A stretch of 40,992 bases of DNA from Butyrivibrio sp. XPD2002 (GCF_000423945.1 NZ_AUIY01000032.1:1-40992); one strand, 5' to 3'; shown: positions 24,416 to 33,374, numbered from the stretch's first letter. The notes: generated by a model not told the origin, from the letters alone. A program made the numbers and translations.

Positions 24416-25108
24416 ATGAACTACTGGAATAGCAATATCATAACAATACACAAACTACTAATCTTCATTATCATGTGCTCTTTACTTTTTTGTTTTTTCA
24501 AATATTCTTTCCAATATATGAATTCGATGTTTTATAAATCATCAATTGTTTTTACTATTAGGAGGTTAATAATGGTCAAGAAAAAGATTGCATTAAAAGA
24601 TCTGGATACAGGTTATATGACTAGGCCATCCATATCCAAATATAGTTTTTATTGCCAAGCCTATTTTTCTACGAATAAGAACATATCTACTTTATCAAAA
24701 ATTAATCCCCTAGTCATAGATTCGAACAATATAATAATCGATGGATACTGTACATATCTCATAGCTTTAGAAAATAAAATTCAGAAAATCAATTGCATTA
24801 TCCAAGAACCTGATGAATCTCTAGTAAAAATAGTCTCCGCTCAACATCTTAAAAAGAATCTCAAATTCGGTACTAAAGTATATAACTGGAAAACTCATCA
24901 TATACCTGTATGCCCAGGTTTAATATGTTCAGCCAACACCAATTCCGGTAAAGCCCTAGTAAGAATTATAAACATCGAAATGCGTCCTAGTATGAATACT
25001 CTTTCACTCAAAAACCTTTCATCACTCAATATTTCCAAAAAGAAAAAAACTCCTCTTAAGCATTACCATGAAAATCGGAGCCAGAAAGGAAATCACTGTG
25101 AGCTATGA
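24416..25108 (+). CDS. ParB-like domain protein with two possible in-frame starts
   Basis: The soluble form would start at ATG 24572 (TTAGGAGG 5-6 bases upstream; 178 residues). The part KINPLVIDSNNIIIDGYCTY followed by LIALENKIQKINCII matches the N-terminal ParB/Srx-like core. An in-frame ATG at 24416 also has AAGGAG 6 bases upstream and adds 52 residues with a hydrophobic stretch LLIFIIMCSLLFCFF, so a membrane-anchored form is possible. The C terminus is basic (SLNISKKKKT). It overlaps the next gene by 11 bases. ParB-like folds in mobile elements are often DNA-binding or nucleotide-using; the role here is unknown. Confidence 0.68.
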   Translation: MNYWNSNIITIHKLLIFIIMCSLLFCFFKYSFQYMNSMFYKSSIVFTIRRLIMVKKKIALKDLDTGYMTRPSISKYSFYCQAYFSTNKNISTLSKINPLVIDSNNIIIDGYCTYLIALENKIQKINCIIQEPDESLVKIVSAQHLKKNLKFGTKVYNWKTHHIPVCPGLICSANTNSGKALVRIINIEMRPSMNTLSLKNLSSLNISKKKKTPLKHYHENRSQKGNHCEL

Positions 25109-25685
25109 TATTTATTTAAAAGATAAGGTAACAGGAGAAACAATACAATTACCAGTAAAACATATGATAACAGGCGGAACCTATTGCGTAGATTATGATG
25201 AAAAAAATGATCTATTTACTCCTGCAGCTATAACTGATGCATGGCTAAATATCACATATAACTATAGCCACTACTATTATGAAGCAGCATCTGGAGATGA
25301 ACGTTTTTATGGTAATAGCCACAGAGATAAACACTCCAACCTTGGAATCAGGGGCATTTATGGAAAAACTGGGGCTGAGTCTATCCAGATGATACCGGAT
25401 CTAGCTGACCGAATTGAATCAAAGTATAAGCAAAATGGAAAATGGATAATAACAAAGAAAACAGAAACAGTTTTCAAAGATTTACATGGGAACATTATAG
25501 ATGGAATATCTCTTTTAGAATCCTTGGGTGATACAGACTATAAAACTGAAAAAATAGTCAAACTAGTTAATGAGGGGGCAAATGATGATTATTGGACTTC
25601 TACAGCGGCTAATGCTATTAACCCCTTGTATCAACTCATGGCATTTGCAAAGTTAAGGCCTGATGGTATCTGGGATGGTGACTAA
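25098..25685 (+). CDS. Conserved mobile-element protein beginning (M)SYDIYLKD
   Basis: The 195-residue protein starting from GTG 25098 begins MSYDIYLKDKVTGETIQLP, then has GGTYCVDYDE, AWLNITYNYSHYY, GIYGKTGAESIQMIPDL and ends QLMAFAKLRPDGIWDGD. I recall this pattern from uncharacterised proteins of integrative elements and phages, with no known function. The GTG is preferred to the ATG at 25068: AAAGGA lies 8 bases before it and the family N terminus fits. It overlaps the ParB-like gene. Confidence 0.72.
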   Translation: MSYDIYLKDKVTGETIQLPVKHMITGGTYCVDYDEKNDLFTPAAITDAWLNITYNYSHYYYEAASGDERFYGNSHRDKHSNLGIRGIYGKTGAESIQMIPDLADRIESKYKQNGKWIITKKTETVFKDLHGNIIDGISLLESLGDTDYKTEKIVKLVNEGANDDYWTSTAANAINPLYQLMAFAKLRPDGIWDGD

Positions 25686-25704
25686 AAGCAAGGTATCTAT
25701 CTCG

Positions 25705-25732
25705 TTGACATTGGAAGCAAATATGCTAATAT
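25705..25732 (+). promoter_or_regulatory. Possible promoter of the phosphatase-like gene
   Basis: TTGACA (25705-25710) and TAATAT (25727-25732) have a 16-bp spacer, just before a possible phosphatase start. Its -10 box overlaps the ATG at 25723, so if real it would favour a downstream start at ATG 25768. Confidence 0.4.
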
Positions 25733-26181
25733 TATTAGATCTAAGCAAAAAAAACAAATATAAAGTCATGAGTAGGCACTCATGTGAGAGATTTTGTCAA
25801 CAAAAACATGATCGTTCCTCTATAATTATATCGATTAGATCATCGTGGGATAGTGTACTCCCATCATTGCCTATGAATAATCAAAACAATGTAAAGCATA
25901 TTCTTTCATTGTCCTTTGATGATGTGGAGCTTGAGCAAATGCCTGAGTTTTGTATGACTTACGAAGATGGCGAAAAGATAGCGGAATTCGTTAATAGTTT
26001 TTACGCTGAAGCTGATTTGATAATTATTCATTGCGATGGTGGCATATCAAGAAGTGCCGGAGTTGCTGCAGCCATCATGAGAGTAAAAGAAGGTTTTGAT
26101 GATCCAATATTCAATAACAGAAATAAGCATCCAAACATGACATGTTATCTACGCACATTGAAAGGATTTGGGTATATTTGA
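25723..26181 (+). CDS. Dual-specificity protein phosphatase-like protein
   Basis: The tyrosine/dual-specificity phosphatase signature HCxxGxxRS is present as IIHCDGGISRSAGVAAA near the middle-to-end, with Cys nucleophile and Arg. Before it are SSIIISIRSSWDSV and a conserved Asp region SLSFDDVELEQ. The protein has about 152 residues from ATG 25723 (GGAAG 5 bases before); ATG 25768 and a longer frame from 25663 are alternatives. It may dephosphorylate protein or a nucleotide substrate; partners are unknown. It follows the conserved SYDIYLKD gene. Confidence 0.82.
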   Translation: MLILLDLSKKNKYKVMSRHSCERFCQQKHDRSSIIISIRSSWDSVLPSLPMNNQNNVKHILSLSFDDVELEQMPEFCMTYEDGEKIAEFVNSFYAEADLIIIHCDGGISRSAGVAAAIMRVKEGFDDPIFNNRNKHPNMTCYLRTLKGFGYI

Positions 26182-26265
26182 TCCCAGCCATAGTAAGCAA
26201 TGGCAAATTTATGCATTTCTTCTTGTGTCATTCATAAAATACAATTGTTTGCCAATAACTCTCGT

Positions 26266-26496
26266 TCATTGTGTAGAGAGGTCCATCAGTCCTTTATCAA
26301 TATCTTTTAGTTCATCATGAATTTGACTGTACCCTTCTGATAAGAGCCAGATTACATCTATTATTTCTTTTTTCTCAAAGCCTCCTTCTTCTATGTCACC
26401 TATAAGGTATGACGAAATCCAGTTAAGCACCCTCGCTCTGCATATTACTGTGCTCACTTTCTGTTCAATATCATCTATGTCATCTATTATATTCAT
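26266..26496 (-). CDS. Small uncharacterised protein (76 residues)
   Basis: An acidic, helical protein: MNIIDDIDDIEQKVSTVICR at the start, WISSYLIGDIEEGGFEKKEI, and SQIHDELKDIDKGLMDLS at the end. AAGGAG lies before the ATG. No family was recognised. It is the downstream gene of a two-gene minus-strand unit with the following entry (15-base gap). Confidence 0.6.
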   Translation of the reverse strand: MNIIDDIDDIEQKVSTVICRARVLNWISSYLIGDIEEGGFEKKEIIDVIWLLSEGYSQIHDELKDIDKGLMDLSTQ

Positions 26497-26511
26497 TTAT
26501 TTTCTCCTTTT

Positions 26512-26829
26512 TTATTTAAATTTATCTAAAAGCTCATCAAAATAGGACTGTGTATTGTTCTTTGGAGTGCACCTTCCATTCAACTGATATTCGTCATGTA
26601 ATACAATGTCAAGAATACAGTCAAAAAGACTCCCGAAGTCAGTTTGATGGTGATAGTCATCAAAGATACTATGCTTATGATATAACTCGTAAATATTTCC
26701 TTTCACATATATCTTCCAGCAGTGAAGAGTATTTCGTGATAACAGTTCTATCGTCTCAGACAACGACATGACTTCAAAATATCTTAGACTTTGAAGATCT
26801 TTTTCTGTAAACATTTGCCTCATTTTCAA
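26512..26829 (-). CDS. Small uncharacterised protein (about 105 residues)
   Basis: No family was recognised. It contains SLRYFEVMSLSETIELLS, WKIYVKGNIYELYHKHSIF and SLFDCILDIVLHDEYQLNGR. The start is TTG 26829 (AGGAAG 6 bases upstream) or ATG 26823 (12 bases). It is the first of a small minus-strand pair, downstream of a repeat-rich intergenic region that may control it. Confidence 0.6.
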   Translation of the reverse strand: MKMRQMFTEKDLQSLRYFEVMSLSETIELLSRNTLHCWKIYVKGNIYELYHKHSIFDDYHHQTDFGSLFDCILDIVLHDEYQLNGRCTPKNNTQSYFDELLDKFK

Positions 26830-27205
26830 AAAATACTTCCTGTAAAATATTACATAAAATGTCTTAAAGGCGGTTTTAGATCACTGATGGCAATCCATTA
26901 TATGCCTATCATTTAATTTGGATTTAATGATTCTAGTCATAACTATTGTATTTTGGTCATTCAATTTATGACCATATTTTTTGACCATACCAACGTATTC
27001 ATATTTCTCTATTATTGAATGTCATTCAATAATCATAAATTATGACCAATAAAAAAGAAATCGCTATAGCTTCACGATTCCTTTTAGATGTTTCTTTGAT
27101 AATTGTAAGGTCTTACTACAACTCAGACACTTTAATTCATCTTACTGAGCACTAGCTATAGTGTGCTTCCAATTCATCAAATTCATTAAACAAAATACTT
27201 TATCG
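26830..27205. promoter_or_regulatory. Repeat-rich intergenic region between the recombinase genes and cargo
   Basis: It has a 23-base palindrome with 11-base arms (27011-27021 and 27023-27033; core TTGAATGTCATTCAA) and a TGGTCAT/ATGACCA dyad (26954-26974). Further TGACCA copies are near 26982 and 27052. It lies between the end of the transposase operon and the small gene pair, so operators or a recombinase-binding site are possible. No gene is seen inside. Confidence 0.5.
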
Positions 27206-27694
27206 CTACTTATTCACTTTTAGTATCTCTATCTTATTTTTCAGAGCTTCTATCTGTTTTTCGTGTCCTACAACTATTGATTCTAACTCTTTAATTTTTG
27301 CTTTATACATAAACTCTTGTGCATCTCTGGCGACTAACTTACTAATAATTTCTTCCCGTTCTTTAATCTCTTGCCTTAACTCTTTTATTATTTGAGATGG
27401 ATCATTTGCTTTCTGTTTTAATATTGACTGCTCCACATATTCTTTCAATATTTCATTATTGTATAGCGTCTGCCTTGCAATTTGCGCCTCTGATGCAATC
27501 TTATTAGCTGAAAGCTTTGTCCCTTTCATCCTGTCCTCTGCTGCTAGTCTTTCGCTCTCGAAGCGATTTATCACTGACTGTATTTTTCTTAGATGCTGAA
27601 GTATAAGTGGTGAAAGAGCTGACATTTCTTTTTCATTATCCAATATGTGAAAATCTATGAGTCTGCCCTTTATTTCCTCTTCTAGCTTATCCAT
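27206..27694 (-). CDS. tnpC: TnpC-like accessory transposition protein (DUF6262-like)
   Basis: The 162-residue protein has an N-terminal helical part, a candidate HTH KIASEAQIARQTLYNN (about 67-82), and a long C-terminal coiled coil (about 97-162, with repeated Lys/Glu heptads). This matches the TnpC position in Tn554-type operons. Length is close to that of known TnpC proteins (about 125 residues in Tn554, from memory). It overlaps the preceding recombinase by 13 bases. A target or end-recognition role is inferred. Confidence 0.75.
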   Translation of the reverse strand: MDKLEEEIKGRLIDFHILDNEKEMSALSPLILQHLRKIQSVINRFESERLAAEDRMKGTKLSANKIASEAQIARQTLYNNEILKEYVEQSILKQKANDPSQIIKELRQEIKEREEIISKLVARDAQEFMYKAKIKELESIVVGHEKQIEALKNKIEILKVNK

Positions 27695-29568
27695 TTTTCT
27701 GCCTCCGAATATATTGCTTCATAATTACTAATTATCTCTCTTAAGTTTTTATGCCTTTCCCAAACTTCACTTCTCCCCTGTTTAGCAACTTCTCTTCTTA
27801 CTTCTATTAGCTCGGGCAATAATGTGTATTTTACAATATGTCTAAGCTTTTTCTCTTCTTTTTGTGCAGCTTTCTTAAAGCCATTTTTTGAATTGTGCTC
27901 AAAGGCAGCTTTTGTTGATAGAAAATCTGTGTATGAAATATCTGCCATAAAATACATGTGGCAATTGTTGGGACACATGCCATATGCACAATATAGTGCA
28001 TCTGTATTATCATTAGATGGACACGGAAACACTTCACCACATCTTATACACATACCGCCTCTTTTACTGCGCAACGGAAATCTCTCGGAGGCCATTTTAA
28101 CTACCTCATCAATGTTCTTTTTAATGTTCAAATTGTTTTTACTAATGTATTTCTTTACTCTATCTATAAATTCATCGGCATTTGCCCCCATCAGTTTTGC
28201 ACCATTTTCAAAAACCTCCCTATATATTACATCTGAGTATTCTCTTTCAACATTTCTATCAGTTCTTACATAATACGCTGTCATCTCTAATGATAGATGT
28301 GTCATATGCCTACGTATATAAGTTAATGGAACTCGTTGTCTATACATATTTGTACAGACGCTCACTCTAAACTGAGTTATTGTTGGGTAACAGATCTCGT
28401 CTTCATCTGCTAATTCTTCAATCCGTAATTTCTTGTACCCCGAATATGAAAAATAGTCTGCACGAGAGAAACGCTCTTTCTTTATAACCGATAATTCACC
28501 ATATTTCTCCCGTGCATTAACTGCCTTTAATAATTCACGATTCTTTGTTGTCATTCTAATCAAATTCTTATAATAAACGGCCTCGCTGAAAAAATTCACC
28601 CGTTGCCCCGGAAATACAATCAATGCATCAGATTTTATATTGTTCCTCGGTTTTTCACACAGTTCTAAAAGCACCTTAAGTGCCTCATATGCTATATTAT
28701 TTAATGCTGCATACGCCATAAATGCCCCATCATCTTTATAGGCAGTTTTAAACGATAAAAACTCTATATAAGGCATTTCCATATTAGAGAATTCTGACTT
28801 TATTTTTTTTAGCCCATCTACTTTTAACGTCGCCAGCTCAGATAATCTCATTCCTACCTGCGAATAAATAAGAGCACAGGCTGCAACTACTCGTTCAGAT
28901 ACATCATTTGAGCAATCCCTCATTATTGTTTGATAACCATTTATTAGTATTGGTAAATAATTGGGATCAACTTCTGGTACCTTGTTAGAATCCCTTGCCA
29001 TTTGTATCTCCGCCTTATTTCTTTGAGATAAAAACGCAAGGACTTCTGTATCTATTTTTCTGATATTGGTATTATAGAAATTGATAAACTGTTTAACATC
29101 ATTCCTCCAATGGAAAACAGTTACCGTTGCAAAATTTCTATACAATCTGTCAAATACATCTTTATACTCACATAATGGAACTTCTGATATTTCGATAAAT
29201 CCATCTTCTGCAAATTCCTCAATTACTTTTATGATTTGTTTGTATTGTTTATGAATAGTTCTAATTTTACTCCTACCCATAATAATTGCATCCAGAACAA
29301 ACTGCTTATAATAATCCAGAAAAACACTATTGGGATTAAACTTGAATCTCATTTCATGCTTTCTAATAGGCAGATTTTTTATCATAGGACTAAAATCCCA
29401 TATATCGTCTGTATAATATATTTCTACATTTGCAAACGGAAGTTTATTGATTCTTTTAAATGCCTCTAATGCAGTATTAGATATTTGCTTCTTTTCTAGT
29501 AATTCTTTTACCTCTTTTGTAGATATTAGCTTTACTTCATTGATTTCAATTACATTGCTGATCGCCAT
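27682..29568 (-). CDS. tnpB: TnpB-like tyrosine recombinase
   Basis: This 628-residue recombinase is close in size to Tn554 TnpB (about 630). It has box I Arg in GMRLSELATLK (about residue 239), box II TQFRVSV with Arg but Thr in place of the usual His (about 397), and box III RRHMTHLSLEMTAYYVR with His and candidate Tyr near 430. A C-terminal Cys-rich module with CIRCG, CAYGMC and NNC lies around 503-530. The start overlaps the preceding recombinase by 23 bases, implying coupled translation and a joint complex. Confidence 0.85.
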   Translation of the reverse strand: MAISNVIEINEVKLISTKEVKELLEKKQISNTALEAFKRINKLPFANVEIYYTDDIWDFSPMIKNLPIRKHEMRFKFNPNSVFLDYYKQFVLDAIIMGRSKIRTIHKQYKQIIKVIEEFAEDGFIEISEVPLCEYKDVFDRLYRNFATVTVFHWRNDVKQFINFYNTNIRKIDTEVLAFLSQRNKAEIQMARDSNKVPEVDPNYLPILINGYQTIMRDCSNDVSERVVAACALIYSQVGMRLSELATLKVDGLKKIKSEFSNMEMPYIEFLSFKTAYKDDGAFMAYAALNNIAYEALKVLLELCEKPRNNIKSDALIVFPGQRVNFFSEAVYYKNLIRMTTKNRELLKAVNAREKYGELSVIKKERFSRADYFSYSGYKKLRIEELADEDEICYPTITQFRVSVCTNMYRQRVPLTYIRRHMTHLSLEMTAYYVRTDRNVEREYSDVIYREVFENGAKLMGANADEFIDRVKKYISKNNLNIKKNIDEVVKMASERFPLRSKRGGMCIRCGEVFPCPSNDNTDALYCAYGMCPNNCHMYFMADISYTDFLSTKAAFEHNSKNGFKKAAQKEEKKLRHIVKYTLLPELIEVRREVAKQGRSEVWERHKNLREIISNYEAIYSEAEKWIS

Positions 29569-31837
29569 TGTCTGTCATTACCTCGTATATTTTACTTAAA
29601 TAGGTCACATATAGCTTTTTTATTAAATACAAATGCTCTTTATCATGTTCAGAGGTTGCACTCTCTATTTTTTGGGATACGTTATTAATTGCTTCTTCAA
29701 ATGCTCCAATAAATTCAGGCGAAGTGAAAAAACCCTCGCACATAAGGCAATCTGCTGTTCCTTCGACATCACATTCTTTGTTTCTGCAAACACCACAACG
29801 GTCATTTACTATATCTTCATCTGAAAAATCACATATTTTCGAAGATATAGTTCCTCTTATAGGAACTGCACCAATTTCTACTTTATACGTTGCCTCTATA
29901 TAATCTTTTAAATCAACTTCGTAATAATAGTTTAATGTTGTAGTTATTTTTTTGTGGCCTGTTTGCTCCTTTAAAAATAATGGATTTACATTATTTTTGA
30001 TTGCCTCATTGATCACAGTGGTCATATATGTATCTCTAAAGTTTCGTGAAGAATAGTTGCTTATACCAGCTTCTTTACAGACTTTTTTAAGATGTTTTCT
30101 ATATCCATCCTCAGACACTACATTATATGTATGTCTACTGTTGTGGACTAAAAACAAATAGTGCTTTAGCGATTCAGGTGCTTCTTTTCGCGTTTGAGAA
30201 GTCACATCCTCTGCCATTTTAATTAATCTATATGTCTTTTGATCAATCTCTATATTTCTTTTATCCCCATGTGATGTTTTCTCTTTTACTCTTACAGAAT
30301 AAAGGCCTGGTCGCCCATTTTCTTGTATACAGTCAACATCTAAATCCCTAATTGTGTTAATACGAAGTCTTGTGATACACGATAGACTAAAAATTATAAA
30401 ATACAGTTTATTATTGTTACTGAGTCTGGCATACTCCTCCATTTTTTTATATAGTAACTGCAATTCTTCCTTCGGTACCGGCTGAGAATCATTTTTCTTT
30501 GGCTCAGAATATGAAAAAAACCTGTATGTCGCAGGTTCAACCTGATAAAGCCCCTCTGTTTCAAGATATCTAAAAAAAGGTTTTAGCGGTGCTAACCTTT
30601 GATCTAATGCCCTCGGTGTCAACTTACTTTCCCATAGCATTTTGTAGCCTATCACCTCTTCCGCTAATATTTCCTCTTGGATATCCTTTTTATTACTTCT
30701 TGCTGCAACAAATTCTGCTAAATGTAATGATCGTACCTCTTCTCTATAATTTAAAAAGTCCATAATATATCTGGTCTTTTTTTGTCTTCCATGTAAAACT
30801 GTGTTGCCGTTAACGCGCCAAAACCATTCCTTTAGTGCTTCTTTTAGAATAGGATCCTTAATAGAAGAAAAGTCTATTTTTTGTAACTCATATGATTTAG
30901 TGATAGAATTCTTTTCTTCTAGACCATTAGGCGCCACAATCCATTTGTCACATTTGGGCATCTCATCTACTGGATTTAAATAACAAAAGAAATACCCTTC
31001 TAGAAAATTATCAGTAAACCTTTGACTTCCAATATATAGTCTTGATAGACCATTTATCTCATTAAAAACCGATCTTTCTCCTTGCAGTTCATCTATATAT
31101 AAATAAAAAAGCTTAATAAAATTGGAATACTCACTATATTCTCTATAAAACAGACATTGCAGTTTTAATGTATCAACATCGAAATCGTATATATCTTTTA
31201 TTTCTTTCCAATTAAGGCTCTCAGCAAAATGTCTTATCATTGGAGTTATATTATAACAATCATCTTTTCTACATTTTTCTCTATAAAAATTCACAATTAA
31301 ATCTTGTATATATGTGTTATCAGTATCGAATTCTAATTCGGTGTATTCTATATCACCAGGATTATTCTTATACCACTTTGGAACTATTCTGAAATGACAT
31401 AAGCTCTTATTTCTCTCTATTGTATGCTTAAACAGCGATCTGGAAGACGGGGCTCTATGATAAAAATCAATATAATCATCTTTTATATGCTCCATTTCAT
31501 TTTTTAATGTTTTACTATAAAAATTATGTTTTAAAACGATATAAAAAATAATTCTCCACGCAATATATGAACCTGCCCCTGTCATGCTCTTTCCCCATGA
31601 CATCATTCTCTCTTTATCAACATCATTTTTATTAAAATCATTATTTAAAGAGTTTACAAATAATATTAGCTGTTTCCTTATAGCACTCTCTCTACCATTA
31701 TATTTACCTCCATATTTTTTCTCGAATTCCCCATAAATGCTTTTGATAAAATCTTTGGTTTTGGTACAGCTAAACCTCTCTCCTGAGAACGCTTCCTTAA
31801 AACTTACATATTGTTTTGTGTTCCTTACTGTCTTCAT
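29546..31837 (-). CDS. Large tyrosine recombinase (second of the trio)
   Basis: The 763-residue protein has an N-terminal core-binding region and a C-terminal catalytic domain. Box I is CITRLRINTIRDL (about residue 490). Box II is SRNFRDTYMTT (about 600), where the usual His of HxLRH is Arg and the second His is Asp. Box III is EQTGHKKITTTLNYYY, with Tyr near 634. A Cys-rich C-terminal module (CGVCRNKEC, then CLMC, about 665-695) probably binds zinc. ATG 31837 shares a base with the preceding stop (TGATG) and AAGGA is 5 bases before it. Confidence 0.85.
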   Translation of the reverse strand: MKTVRNTKQYVSFKEAFSGERFSCTKTKDFIKSIYGEFEKKYGGKYNGRESAIRKQLILFVNSLNNDFNKNDVDKERMMSWGKSMTGAGSYIAWRIIFYIVLKHNFYSKTLKNEMEHIKDDYIDFYHRAPSSRSLFKHTIERNKSLCHFRIVPKWYKNNPGDIEYTELEFDTDNTYIQDLIVNFYREKCRKDDCYNITPMIRHFAESLNWKEIKDIYDFDVDTLKLQCLFYREYSEYSNFIKLFYLYIDELQGERSVFNEINGLSRLYIGSQRFTDNFLEGYFFCYLNPVDEMPKCDKWIVAPNGLEEKNSITKSYELQKIDFSSIKDPILKEALKEWFWRVNGNTVLHGRQKKTRYIMDFLNYREEVRSLHLAEFVAARSNKKDIQEEILAEEVIGYKMLWESKLTPRALDQRLAPLKPFFRYLETEGLYQVEPATYRFFSYSEPKKNDSQPVPKEELQLLYKKMEEYARLSNNNKLYFIIFSLSCITRLRINTIRDLDVDCIQENGRPGLYSVRVKEKTSHGDKRNIEIDQKTYRLIKMAEDVTSQTRKEAPESLKHYLFLVHNSRHTYNVVSEDGYRKHLKKVCKEAGISNYSSRNFRDTYMTTVINEAIKNNVNPLFLKEQTGHKKITTTLNYYYEVDLKDYIEATYKVEIGAVPIRGTISSKICDFSDEDIVNDRCGVCRNKECDVEGTADCLMCEGFFTSPEFIGAFEEAINNVSQKIESATSEHDKEHLYLIKKLYVTYLSKIYEVMTDNGDQQCN

Positions 31838-33204
31838 CAAAATCCTTCCATATCTTCAAATTTGAAAATATCATCTTCGAATTCTTTAAATATTAATTCG
31901 TGTAATTGACGAGTATCGTCTTCCGTTGGATTATGGTATATTGCTGTTGATTCTAGAGAATGATGGCGCATAAAATCCTTTACATCCATCTCATTCAATA
32001 CATCGCTATTCCTACTGAGCTCCATTCCAAAACCATGCCTAAACCGATGATTCAAATTATTTTTCTTGGTACCTTTATCCACTGGTATTCCACATTTTTC
32101 ATATATTTTTCTCAGTCTTTTATTCCACACATCCTGAGATAATGGCCTTCCTATACTATTTAAAAATAAATAATAGTTTTCTTCTATTTCTCTATTTCCT
32201 AAAGGAACACTATCTGCCCTAGCAAATTTTTCTCTCCGTTCCATGTATTTCTTGTTTCCAACATGAAATATATTGATATATTCTATTATTTCTTTGGCCA
32301 AGTTTTCAGATATCATTACTTTTTGATATCCTAGTTTTTCTTTTCTATAGTCTGGTCTATTATAATCATCTTTCGAATTGACATTGAGGACACCTTTAGC
32401 TGATTGCCAACTAGAATCACTAACTCTATTCCTTAATAGTAGATAGTATATATTTAAACCCTCAGCGTTTTTTTTAATAATAACATCTTCTAAAGTAAGT
32501 CCTAACACTTCTCCTATCCTTAAGCCATGTTCAAACATAAGCCTGCAAATTATACGCTCCGCTTTTTTTTCTTCATTTGTTCCAATTGTCTTTATGATGT
32601 TTTTATAATCATCTCGAGAAATATATTTAGGTGTTTCATGGTTTTTATTTCCGATTATCAAGGATACATCATATTTTTTTCTATTATGATATGTGTTACC
32701 ATCCCAATCGTAATCTTGCCATATTTTATATTTCAAAAATATGTGCTCTTTTATGCCCAAATGCTTAACATATAGTCTATATGCATTCAAATAGAGGTTG
32801 ATTGTATTATTCGTCCTATAAGTGCACAATGACAGACTATAATTTAAGCCTTTTCTGGATATACCTAATAAAAAATCAATCATATAATTTGCATAAGTAT
32901 GATCGATATCCATAATATCAATTTCAAATATCTCCAAAAAATCATACAGAAATTTCAAAGCGCTTATAATTTGTAACTTATAATTCACTCCAAATCGCAT
33001 TGACTTATTGAAATTAATGAATCTGATTGCATCTTCAATTGGTCTCATTTCTGAATCATAAAACATATATATTGGTTCATCTTCAAGAGTAACCTTTTTT
33101 ACTCTAGTCTGAACGTTCTTTTCGATAACCTCTTTTTTGTCTATTTTTTTTACAACATTATAAATTGTTCCTTGTTTGTATTTTTTCTCTGTAATTATAA
33201 TCAT
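31837..33204 (-). CDS. tnpA: TnpA-like tyrosine recombinase (first of the trio)
   Basis: The 455-residue recombinase is nearest the right end. All canonical residues are visible: Arg I R229 in HGLRIGEV, HxxR as H386-R-F-R389, box III FMRHHSLESTAIY with H414, and the nucleophile Y423. It is therefore the best candidate for the active strand-exchange enzyme of the element. AGGGGG lies 5 bases before the ATG. The promoter (33247-33275) is inside the element and reads into it; the octamer TTAGACAA lies in the leader. Confidence 0.92.
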   Translation of the reverse strand: MIIITEKKYKQGTIYNVVKKIDKKEVIEKNVQTRVKKVTLEDEPIYMFYDSEMRPIEDAIRFINFNKSMRFGVNYKLQIISALKFLYDFLEIFEIDIMDIDHTYANYMIDFLLGISRKGLNYSLSLCTYRTNNTINLYLNAYRLYVKHLGIKEHIFLKYKIWQDYDWDGNTYHNRKKYDVSLIIGNKNHETPKYISRDDYKNIIKTIGTNEEKKAERIICRLMFEHGLRIGEVLGLTLEDVIIKKNAEGLNIYYLLLRNRVSDSSWQSAKGVLNVNSKDDYNRPDYRKEKLGYQKVMISENLAKEIIEYINIFHVGNKKYMERREKFARADSVPLGNREIEENYYLFLNSIGRPLSQDVWNKRLRKIYEKCGIPVDKGTKKNNLNHRFRHGFGMELSRNSDVLNEMDVKDFMRHHSLESTAIYHNPTEDDTRQLHELIFKEFEDDIFKFEDMEGF

Positions 33205-33216
33205 GCAAGCCCCCTC

Positions 33217-33224
33217 TTAGACAA
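33217..33224. repeat. Right subterminal octamer TTAGACAA
   Basis: It matches the octamers near the left end (12477-12484 inverted, 12513-12520). It lies between the recombinase promoter and start codon, so it could bind an autoregulatory recombinase or regulator. Chance recurrence of an 8-mer is not excluded. Confidence 0.4.
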
Positions 33225-33246
33225 TTTTGTTTTAATTGATAATATG

Positions 33247-33275
33247 ATTCTATTATCTATTATTATCCAAGTCAA
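33247..33275 (-). promoter_or_regulatory. Promoter of the recombinase operon
   Basis: TTGACT (33270-33275) and TAGAAT (33247-33252), spacer 17 bp, on the minus strand, about 45 bases before the tnpA-like start. It lies wholly inside the element. Confidence 0.65.
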
Positions 33276-33347
33276 TTAATCTCTGTATAAACTTATATTG
33301 ATAAATATTTCCGTTTGATATCCAGATATTCAATATCTTTGCGGCCA

Positions 33348-33374
33348 TTTATACAATTATCAAAAAATTGATAA
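33348..33374 (-). repeat. Right terminal inverted repeat of the element
   Basis: Read on the minus strand it begins TTATCAATTTTTT, 24/27 identical to the left repeat. Its outer 18 bases are also a perfect internal dyad (TTATCAA, 4 T, TTGATAA), as expected for paired recombinase binding arms. Five bases (33375-33379, AAAGG on the minus strand) separate it from tadA. Confidence 0.9.

Noticed and set aside
27824..28273. 149-codon plus-strand frame
   Set aside because: It is antisense to the tnpB-like gene, which has recombinase motifs.
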